Assembly: GCA_014549065.1 (NCBI GenBank)
Contig: JACDOX010000131.1
Span: 1,437,440-1,501,439, forward strand
Source: Cardinalis cardinalis
Lineage: Eukaryota > Chordata > Aves > Passeriformes > Cardinalidae
Reading direction: 5' to 3'
Length of the DNA stretch: 64,000 bases
Shown: positions 12,701 to 24,700 of the stretch, in pieces
How the letters are laid out: every line of letters starts with the position of its first letter
Numbering within the stretch: the stretch's first letter is position 1
The notes under the pieces: model-generated
Told to the model about the DNA's origin: nothing
The model's input: only the letters and a program-made list of their open reading frames with translations
The model's database searches: none
Position numbers and translations under genes: made by a program

Positions 12701-15700
12701 TCTTTTCCTGACATATTCTTGGTAGGGGGCATAGAGAAGAAATCAAACTTGTGTGTGACATCTCATGAATTACCCAATGAACACAGCAATTCCCTAATAA
12801 TTTTACATATTGAGTTTGAGTGTCTGCTCTGTATTCAGAGCACAAGGAAATTTATTTGATATGGGCTTGATTATCTGTCCTAATTGTTACAGAGCAATGA
12901 GTTGATTCTANACCCTTATACAAAGACTACAAATACTCTAAATTCTCATTAACTGCTATTACCAGGTAAAATATTTTTTTATTAAGAGGTTCCTCAATGA
13001 AATTCAACATGNTAAAATTTAAAATACCTGAAGTTTAACTTCAAAGATATTTTGAATGAGTTTGGCTAGCACAGTCTCTGGATTGCTAAAGATTTCTCCA
13101 ACTTGCTTGTTCACTCTCTGGCAGAGAATGGCTGCATCTTCAAAGACATCATTCCTCAGGAATGCACCCTAGGGATTGAGAAGCACATTTTAGAATATAT
13201 TTCCAACAACCTATAGGACTAAATAAATCAATAATGTAATGTAAATAAAGAAATTATGTAAAACAAACTGCATTACCTCTTGACACTGTTTTATGTACAC
13301 ATCAACACAGTGGGAATAGCCCTGTGGAAGGAGCAAAAGAACGTTAGAGCAAGGTGTTCATGTTTTCAGTACAAAAATAAATCAAGGAGATACANTGCTT
13401 GTGAAAAAGTTAATTAAAAAAGGAAAAAACCAAACAGAATTCATTCAAAGCACGCACTTTTCCAAACCCATTTTTGTTACACATCTAACATAACTCCACT
13501 TACTGTCACTCTACATGGATCTATACCTCAAGTTTCAACATTCTTTCTCAAGCACAAAAGTCAGGTCACACCCATGCAAGAAGAGATTATCTTAGAAAGT
13601 TCCCCACTGATGCTGCCCCCAATTCCCCTCATCTGCTTTTTTTATTCCCCTGCACTTGATTTCAGATTGAACACCTCAGTCCTGAAGTGACACATTATCT
13701 GACATAAGGGTTGTGCCCACACAAATACCTTCACTCAAAACAGGCACTTATTGTGCTGTGGGTCGGTTTTATTCACATTTAAATTAAGCCCCTCAGCTTT
13801 TACCTTAAAGTGAAGCAAAACTGCTGCTACTTCTCTCATCCTGGAGATTTCTCCTCTGCGCTGAGCACTGGTAAACTCTTGAATTAACTGGCACTCTAAA
13901 TCGTGGTACTTACCTGGAGAGAAAAGGGGATAACAACAAAAACCCATCAGGCTACGTAATTCAGGCAAAAACTGTAATACTGACAGTATTGCTTACTTCT
14001 TTAATCATCTTTAACAATTCAAATACAGCAATATGGATTGAACTGGATAGATAACTTACTTGCTATCTTTGATTTTACTTCAGAAAACCTGTTAACAACA
14101 ACAAAAAAATAGCATGATTAAATTCAAATCCACATCACATGAGAAATCACAGGCATCCTGGATCATGAACAGCAGGCACTCTGCTTAAAAATGAAAACAT
14201 GCAGCACAAAGACGACAGAAAAGTTCCCTGCTTTATATCCCTAAAAACCTACAAGCATCTAATTCAAATCTAGCATTAAGTCAGCAAAGCAAAATTATCC
14301 CATTAAAAGTCTGTTAAGCAGTTTAGGATGTGTATGTAAAGATGATCCTACAACATGAGTGCGTGAACACAAATTTGAGAANAGAGGAGAGAGAAATAAG
14401 CACACAATCCAGCTCAAAAGCTCCATGAATCCCTAAGCACAGCACCAAAAGGGGAGACAAGGGAAGCATCAGAAAAATCATAGCTGTGCNAAGATTTGCT
14501 TTCTTAAAAAGATGTTCAGATAGATTTTTACCTGTCAAAAGGCAGTTCCTGTGCAATCAAATGCAGTTTCTGAATAATATCAGCTGCCTCTTTAATCTGG
14601 TGAGAAGAAAACATGACAGAGTCATTAAAGAAGGTCTGATTTTGGGCTGTTCCTTTCCTCCCCCTGCACTGTCCAATTTTCATACACAAAGTTCCTATCT
14701 CTAAAGCTGGTTGAGTTGACATACCCGTGGAAGAGATCAGCCCCTCCAAGTTCCCATATGTACTTTTAAGATGCTTAAGGTATTTTTCTTTAACATAAAG
14801 TAATATAGGTCAAAATATGAAGAAAAGTCNCATTACATGTTCCCATTGGGGATGTCTGTGGAGGTCTGTGAGCTGTCTGGACAAACAGCTCATACCAAAA
14901 AAAAGCCATGACCATGCTTGGCATGCAGAGGGGAGAANGGGGAAAAAGGGAATTAAAACATAGAATTCTCCCAAAGAAGGAGAAATATAAGATGTATTAG
15001 AAATTATAAACTCCTGAGGTCCAAAGCAAAAATCAANATGGAAGTCAGGTAATTACAGAGCTACAAAATAAGAACAACTGCATGAATACAAAAATTAATA
15101 AACAGGTAACACAGCATGCAAATCTGTGCTCTGCTCTAGGCAGCAGAACCCTTCATCAATTATTCTTCCCCCATCAGTCAGCATGGGAAGTGCATCTAGG
15201 CAGCACTTAGTGACTGCTTTGTTAGGCTGAACAAAATGATGGAAACCCCAAATTTCAAAGTGTGGGGAATGCAGCTGGTTGCAACTGAACTTGAGTGGAT
15301 TTAAGCAGTGCTGCGTGGGCCAAACCAGACCCAGCTGGAGCACATCTGATGAGGAACAGGTAAGGGGGCTCAGCCTGGAGAAAAAGGGGCTCAGGAGGGA
15401 CCTTCTCACTCTCCAAAATTCCAGGGGGCACCCAGGGGGATTTGGCTCTGCTCCCAGAGAACAAGGGACAGGACAAGAGGAAACANACCCAAGTTGTGCC
15501 ATTGGAAGTTTAGATTCATGTTAGGAAAAAATTCTTCATGGAAGGGGCTGTCACTGGCACAACTGCCCAGGGCAGTGGTGNAGTGCCCATCCCTGGGGGA
15601 TTTCAAAGCCATGTGGATGTGGCACTTGGGGACATGGGTTAGTGGTGGCCTTGGCAGTGCTGGGGGAAAGGCTGGGCTCAAGGGTCTCAGAGGTCTTGTG

Positions 15701-18700
15701 CAACCTGAATTATTTGATGACNAAAAGCTTTATAAGCTGGCACAATGGAGAACATGCAGAATTTGCAGTTTATCTTGTTCCTCTAATTAGTGATGANCCA
15801 GGGAACTGAAGTGAGAGGGAAGGAAGCAATGAAATCCTATTCTGCCACCACTTAGAGCAGGCTGGATTAAAACTTTTCAAGAATAGAAGCAGATACACAG
15901 GTAAGAATAGAGAGCACAGGCATCACACCAGGCTGGTTGTTCAGCAAAAATAGGGGCACTCAAAGTGTATCCATTCTGACTATTAAGAGCAGCTTATGTT
16001 TTGAACTGTCAGCTTACAATAGCCTCTTAAGGCAGAAGCTGCTACACTCCTCAAATAAATCCAATGAAAGAGCAGTTATTTCTATTAGCTTGCAGCAACA
16101 TTAATACCTAACAACTGGGATCTATACAATTTTCCATATATTAGCAGTTATTCACCAAAGCTGCAAAATCAAAACAAACAAACAAACCCAACCAAGAAAT
16201 CCCACAAACACAACATTTTCTNTGTTTCCTCTTCACACAATAGCTGTTAACTAACTTAGATTTTATTGAACTCAGGACTTTTTCTATGCACAAGAGAAGC
16301 CATGACAAATCAATTCTCCACAGTTTCTGCTTAAACCCGGACATCTTTAATTTTTAATTGAATCAGGCTTCTGTAAACTATTAAAACCAAAATAAATATT
16401 GATTTTTTTAAATACAACTTAAGGGCTATAATGTATCTGGGGAAAAAACAGCTGAAAAATCATAGAGAAATAATGGTAAGGGAGAATTTTAACACAAAAC
16501 GTGCACAAGTGAAAAGGCAAAATGAAATAATATCAAGTACAGAACATAAACAGAGAAATGGACANAAGAATAACAGTAAATATATTAAGCAGGACAATGT
16601 TATTGAACGATAAACAAGTGAGCTGCTGATTATTTTGATAGTTTAATTGTGTTGGAGTGATTAGTTCACTTCAAGGAATCTTCAGTACAGCAGAAAGATT
16701 GGTTAGCTAGCAGCACAAGGGAAATTATAAGGATTCAGAGGGTGAAGACACAATGCACAGAAAGGGACAAGNCAGCAAGGAAAACCTTCACAGAGGTATG
16801 TCAGAAATTGCTCAGTGTGGCTGGGAGAAAGTGGGAAGCAACAAATGGAGTGTAGGGGAAGAAAGGAATCCAACAGATTCTAAGAACAGACACTATTGAG
16901 CAAAGTATCAATTAGAAGATAACTGTACTATGTTCTTTTTTGTGCCTCTCCTTTCACAGTGTCCCCTCAATGTCTCAAAGAAAAGTCCACACTTGTGAGG
17001 GCTGGCAGAGCACAGAAAATCATAACATCCTCTAAAACATTATCTAAAACCCCCATCAGTTTGAAGATCAGAAGATACTGACAAAGCACTAAGGCTTCAC
17101 ATTTAAGAATCTTTCTTACTATCTCATACTTTAGAAGTATTTTTAGTACAAAGATCCATTAAGATGTAACAGCTCCTGTCTGTGCAGGCTCTTTTACAAA
17201 CACTTCTTTCTTCAAGTCATTGTTTAAACCAGGGGAAAAAAGTTCAAGAATCCACCTAGCTGAAATTAGCCCCAGTAAGATAACTTGTATCCAGAAATTC
17301 TTGTTTGTGTTCCCACACCCTTCTCCCACAGACTGGCAGAAGATTTAAGGCCTTTACATTTGTCTTCCTCCAGTTTTGATGAATATCTTACTGTTCTTAG
17401 GGGTGTACAGAGATTCATTTGTTTACAAATTTCCAGTTTCACCCTATTTATCTACCAAATTTTTCTAGTTCTCCAAGAGGATGTACCATGAAACTTTAAT
17501 TTACAAATAAAGTTGAATTTTTTGAGCCTCTTCAGCAGACAACAATTCTCTAACTTATGTTTTGTTATTCACCATGCTGCCATTAAATATTTCTAAAATG
17601 CATGTTTTATTACTCCTTAGGAAAAAAGAAAGGAAAGAATTTATGCAGCTCTGGGAAAGGCTGTCCATAGAAGAACTTCCCTTATGCTGAAAGCTTTCTG
17701 TTTCCCTTGGAAATCAGGGAAGTTTTTCCTCTGCTCTCTCTTGAATTAGGGCAAGCTATCAACTGGTAATTACCATATATCCACAGACCATGAATCAAAA
17801 GGCACTGGGCAAGTGACTCCTTGGGAATACAACTATATAAAATGATGAGCTTTTCATTTCCCTGAGAGACACCTCCAGCTCAGTGGGGAGGGGGTGACTA
17901 TTAACCTGTTCTCAGGTCTTCCATGAGCTGCACATTCAAGCACAGATTTTTCTGCTGAATGTGCAAATCAAGTGTTTGCTGTTTACACATATTTTATTTT
18001 TTTTCATGACTACAACCATAGCACTGCACAGAATTTAAGGAGGGAAGGAAGATTCTTCAGGATACACTAAAAAAAAACCCCAACAAACCCAAACCAACAA
18101 TTTTATCTAAACTGCATTGAAAAATCCAATGTGTCCTTTTGCTTAGAGCTAGATTCTTTTCCTTCAGTTTATTTCTGTTTGTCACACCACTCAGATTATA
18201 TTTGCTTCATGAACATTCTCTTGAAGCACAAGAAAAACAAAATGNTTGAACATTTCTTTGAAGTTTTCCTGCCTGATTCCTCTAAATTCCAAGGGTGGAG
18301 ACATAACCACAGGACTACACAAAGCCCAAAGGCATGCTGTGACAAAAAGGTATCCAAGGCCAGTGGACTGACCCAACAGAGCAAAGTTGCACAAAGAAGT
18401 TGCATTCAGAAAGGTTCTGCTTTACAGGATGGATCTGAGGCAAGGGGTTCAAAGGAAACAGGCAGATATTGTANTGCACTCCAAAGTTGCCCTCCCAGCG
18501 TTTCCCAAATCTCCGATAATTTCATAAAATGAAAAATGCCAACATTGCCACATTAAGCATCGCTGAATACAAATGCTTTATCAGCAATCTGCAGCCCAGT
18601 GTTGTTAATTTACATTTCAGAACAATGAAACTTTAACAAGTCAGTCACTCAGTGGTTTGAAGTCTGACCATGGTAAGTCATGGTAGCAGCTTGTAATTAG

Positions 18701-21700
18701 GGCAGTCCCGCTTATTGCTTTGAACTGCTTTCATCCCGCTGACAGCTCTTACCTTTTCAGAGTTTGTAAAAACATCAGACTTCAGCTCTCCATCCAGAAA
18801 CTCATTAAAGTATTTCATCAGCTTCTGAGCCTCCACAGCCCGTTGCCGTGGCGTGTTTACCCCCTCCAGCTGGTCGCCAAGGTGACAGACCTTCGTTGCT
18901 ACATAGCTGATGTGCTCATCCAGTTCTTGGAAATGTTGGAAGGCAACCTGGAGAACAGACACTCAACTCGTGATTTCCATTTCATCTGCTTCAGGAAACA
19001 CAAGATTTCCTTCAGGAAGAAGCCCAGTGAATGAAGGTGCTGCATCTCAGAACTGCTAATTAATTAATTATACACACCCCAAATAAAGCTTAGTGTTTTT
19101 CTTTAAATTATTGTGAAGGCTGCTCACTTTGAGCATTGCTAACGCTCCTTAATGGAACATGCAGATGAGCCTCCTTNGACAGGAGAAATTGTCACCAAAC
19201 TCTTTATTCTTATCTCAAACAGCAACACCCTGTACCAAGAAAGGTTAAAGGAGCACAGGAAAACTTTGTGCTTTGAAAACTTGCACAGCTTCCCACTGAC
19301 TCTACCCTCCGGATTTACCTGGTTGCTTTTCTGCAGCTCTTGTACTTTCTTGGCAAATTCCTTTGCTTCCTTCTGGCACTGTTGTTCTAGTTTCTCCACC
19401 TTCCTCTGAATCCTTTCATCCATTACCTGTAATTCTTGGATATGATTTACAAATTCTTCCAGTAATCTGATATAGAATAAAATACAGGAAAACCAGACTT
19501 TAGTTGGAAAGACTCTGTCTTCTGAAGAGTTTAANAGACCTCAAAAAAAAAAGCAACTTGCATAAAAGGCTGATCTAACTATGTCCAACTTAGAAATGTT
19601 TCTAGATTGAAGATTTAGATAAATAAATTTAATTATTTTAGATTATTATTATTATTTATTACTATTATTATTTACAACATTAAAGATCTTAGAAAAATTC
19701 TGTTTCTAAAATTTTGTTTTAAACTCCATCTCCCTGGTTGTGTACCCTNCTTTGACAACATAAAAACTCTGTGCATGGTGGGCCAAAGGAGAGAGGAACA
19801 CCAAAATATTAATCATTCAAGAATGTGGCTCTGCCACAGATACAGAAATCCCTACATCCCCATTTTCCCTAAATAAGAAAAATGCAAATCATTTGGAAAT
19901 CATTTCATAGGAAAAAGAAAGCTTAGGCCACTACATCCNTTCATTGTAAGGGATACAGCAGAAAAATATTCTCTACATGTCACTGTAAANCTGGCAATCA
20001 GCATTACAATGAGTAATTATTAATGAGTAACTGATACAGCCATATTTTCATAATGTTGTTCTGACTTCACTTCTTCCTATACCCATTTTAGAGGGTTTTT
20101 TCTGCTCTTTCCCATCATTAACTTTTCTTTCAGACTCACATTTTACTCCTCCCAATCACAGTACATCTGAATGCATTCTTCAATTCCCTCTTTTTTTCAT
20201 TCTATTCTCAACATCTCTCCCTTTCTCATTCCTGTTTTTGTCCATTGTGTGTCATTTCAGTCATATTTTCAGCTCTTACTTTTCTAAATATCCCAGTCAC
20301 TGGTCAAGGAATGAATTACTCCCAGATCCTCCATAGCCATAAAACTCATGCTAAGAACTGAAAACATCTGAAACATTTCAGAACTTTGCTGTCCAGGTTT
20401 AATGTCAGAAGAGGCTTTTAGCCCAGTCAGTTACTTGAGGGCACAACTTCTTAAAGAAAACTGGACTGAGGCAGATGTTGGTGACTCCTCTCCCTCACTC
20501 TCTGCTTGCCAGAAGCCCAAGAGCAATCTGCACATTGCAGCAGATTTCACAGAAAGCCACAAGGAACACATCTAAGTTTACAGAAGTATATTGAAAATCA
20601 AATTTAAACAACAGTGACACAAAGCATTCTTTCCAACAAAAGCCTAGAGAAATGCAGGCAGTCTCTATTAATTTTAACAAACTGATTCAGGCTGGGGTTT
20701 GTTTTTTAAACAGGTCTTGTGTCAACTCTGCACTTAATTCAGCAGCACTGCTCAATACATTGAGAAAGGAAAGAAGCAGAAGAGGCAGCTGCTGCTCAGG
20801 TTTTCAGAAGAGAAATAAAGACTCCAATACTCTTCCTAGTAGAAAACAGAAAAGAAGAACAATAGACACCAAAAGATGTTTCTTTTTCAATATTAATTTT
20901 GGCTCCCTGCCCAATACAAGAAGATGCCACAAGAAAAATATTTACTGTTGCAGGTTTCGCCTTCTTGTCCTGAAAAATATGGGAGTGCCTCCCAGAAGTT
21001 CACAAAAGCAAACCAGCAAAAATGCAGAAAATCTGTTGAATTAAGTAGGAATTTGTGCAAATCATGAACCACCCTAATGTATANACTGGGCACAAGCACA
21101 GGGAAAGAGCTCCAGGGAATAATGTTGTGTATTTCCAGGCTTNTTCCTGCTTCAATGACACCTAAAGCCCTGCATGGGATGCAGGCCTCAGACTCAATGT
21201 CAAGAGTTCAGCATTTTGTTAGAAATTCAACAATATCCTTTCTCTCCTCAGATGCCTCCAAAGAGCCAGAGTGCTCCAGAAGAAATGTCCTTTGACTGTG
21301 CCAGGTGAATTTGCTGACATTTTNGTAAGTCAGATTAGTTTATCATGAGATCTCATCCCCAGAGCTGCCTCTCTTGCTGTTCTACCTTTTTGTGCCTTTT
21401 ATTTGCAAACTACTGTGTCTTAAAACAAGGCAGCTCAGGAAACTAAAGTAAGAAACTCATTAAATTGGCTTAACTATCATAACAGTGAAGCCTCATATTA
21501 TGCTTGAATCCAGCAACTGTCTGACAAGCACAAACAATACCAATTCTCCTTCATTCAAAAGGTCTCAATGAGAAAGTGACTTTCCCTACTCATTACTGAA
21601 TAATTAGTTCTGAATAATTGGCTCATGGTCACAAATGTTAGCAATTCTCCCACANGAAAACCTCCTTGGACACACAGCACCACTACACCCAGGCTTGTGT

Positions 21701-24700
21701 GGAATAAATATATTGAATATATGTGGAATAAAACAGTACAATTAGAGATACATCCACTTTGACCATTGTGCAATTTGATTTTTTTACCTTTTGGGATCGA
21801 AAGCTTCTCCACCTCTGGAACCTCCCCCAGGTGTTCTCCATGCCAGTCGTTCAATGTATTCATCTGCCACAAAAGGCTCCTGGCCACAGAAGAAAAACCC
21901 TTTACAAAGAGCCACAGCAGGCTGTTCCTTCAGCAGGTGCTCACACCTCATTTTGAAAGTGTTTAGAAGCTTTACTATAATCAAAAGTACAGTGCTGGCA
22001 ATTACTCCATCACCTCTTGGGCTTACATATTTATTGTTGAGAACACAGCTTTTAATATGATGAGTTGGAAGATCAAGTTTAGACATTATCAGACTGCTTG
22101 CAAAGAATGTGCTGCAGGTCTGTGAAGAGCTGGCTCTAAATGACATTATTTGCAGCTGAGTTTGTGGCTTGTCATTCCAAAGTGCCTGAGCCCTGCAGCT
22201 GATTTGAGAGGTTACATCACCCTGAGCCAGCCACCAGCAAAACATCAGAGAATTCATCTGCCCACAAAAAGTATGTGGCAAAATAAGGGTTTTTTACAAC
22301 TCTCTGTCACACCATGGCGTCACACACAAAACTGACCAAAAAACCCAGCATGAGATGCCACTGGATGCAACTCAAGTGCAACTGCAGAAACAGAGCAGGT
22401 AAAAATGAGGAAAAAAGGCATAAAAACAGAGGATTAATTTGATTTCTACAAGTAGAAAAAACAGGGCATGAGTGATACTAAAAGTCAAGGTTACACAAGT
22501 TTCTTCCATAATATTTGCTGGTTCTTCCATAAAAACACCACTCAAGGGTAAAGAGTTAAGATTATTTCCCCACCCAACAACATTTTCTGAAGGCAGAGGC
22601 CTCATTTATAAACCCAAGACCTCCAAATTTAGCTGGCTTAATACTTACACCAGTTCAAACATTTCATCACATAGTTATACTAAATTACTTTTAACACAGT
22701 CCGATTTCTATAATTTATAAAAATAATATTTATCACTTCAGCAGCAGTGATTAGGTGCTAACATCAGCACTTCTAAGACCAGTGAGAAAAGTATTCTCAC
22801 AACCACTAGGATTTTATAGAAAGCTTTTGAATTATAAGAAACAACCTTTTCTTATAATGTGAATTAGTGTGAAACAACCCAAAACAGAGCTGGGAGTGGC
22901 TCTGGCTAACAGGAGTATTTGATGAAACAACTGAATATGCCATCACTGCTTTTGATAAAACTTGGTTAAAAAAAAAATNGAAACAGTAAAAAACAAACAG
23001 ATCTCAACAGGTATTACATTGGTTACTGTATCAATATGTCTGAAACTTTGTCACAAGGAATAAGGAAGGAAAAAACAGCATTACAGATTTAGTTTTGAAA
23101 GTAAAACTAAGAGCTGAAAACAAATATTGCTGTTCAAGGTCTGTCTCCCCAGAAACAAATTATGCCCTATCCAGTCAGGCCCAGGCACTAACCAGGAAGA
23201 TAAAAGGTTTTTAAATATACTTTGTGACACGCTGAATCCTGACAGACACGGCAGAAATTTTATCAGTTACTCAGTAANTCCTCAGGCACAGACTGACTCA
23301 AGTAACTGTTGCTCAGCCTCCTTGGCTAAACTTCAAAAATAACTGGTTGAGACCACAGGAAAACAATTTCCCTGCAAGTCACTCATCTCTTCAAGCAAGN
23401 CCTTCCTGATACACAAGGTGAAGTTTCCTCTGCAAGAATCCTTCTCATCAAAAGCCACAATGCCAGTTTTTCATGCCAAGTGTAAATTCCCTCCTTATGC
23501 CACCTGGGTGTCTAAAAGTTTGGAACAGTTTTGTAATTTAATTATAGGTGAAATGAGTCATTGAGTGCAGTAACATTCCCTTCAAGGGAGGCCTCCAGCT
23601 TCCCAATTACCTCAGGGCTCCTTGCAGGACTCCTCCTTTATACAAAAATCCACATTTTTTTCCTCTGAAGATCCTGTAATTCAGCTGNGGCACCACTCTG
23701 GTTACAAGGATACTAAAGCCAAGTATGGAAGAACTCTGAATAAAGGGTTTACTGACACTCTGTGTGTGCAGATAACATTTTCTACATTTCTCCCTTCTAA
23801 AAGAAAATTCACCTACACACATATAATGGCTTTGAATATTTTTTCATTTTTGTAAAACAACATTTACTAAGTTTTTCTGCAGCCTCTTCTCCTGAGGAAA
23901 TCTGATTTAGATGCCTCANAAGCCCAAAAAATATTATAATGCCATTCTTTCTCCACCCATCATGCCTCTACACACCTCTAAATATTCCTTGAGTGCATGT
24001 GTACAGTGACCACCTGCAGCTCCCTTCCTGGAAAATACCTGTTCTTCCAAGAACACTCACAGAGGACACTTGTCCTTCAGGTTTTTTAATCATATAAATA
24101 CTCTTCTATATTATTTAGGAAATATTAACTGGAGTGGATATTATGTGCAGGATATTGATCAACAGAGAAATAAAATGAGCTTTTTCTTCCCATTTTCCAC
24201 AGAGGGTGTGCTAAAAATAATCTACTTGATTCATAAGGAATAAATGAAGTTCAACAGTGTCTTTCTAAGACATGTTTTTCCAAGTTCCACTGCAGATCCA
24301 GAAGTTTTTACTTTAGTTTGTACCTTCCATGCACGTTTGCTTTTTTAAATGCTATCTTGATAACAGGGTTACTCATAGCTGACAGCCTAGTTCCTATTTC
24401 AAGTCTCCTATCCTGTTCTGCAGAAATTGCTGAAAATCAGCCATTACAAATGTCATTTGCAAGTCCTTTGCCTGTTATCAGATGAGCCCCAACAGTCAAT
24501 TTCGTCAGCTTTGAACTTCCCTCTGGCTCCAGATGAATTAACGTGATCCCATCCATTCAGCCAATACTCCTGATTTAATAAGAGATATGCCTGAAGTGGG
24601 TCATAACCTGGTTTGATCTGGTGTTTACAAATGAAACTACACTGGACACAGCCAGATTAAAAACCAGTTTAGAAGTATCCACTGTTAAATTATGCTTTAA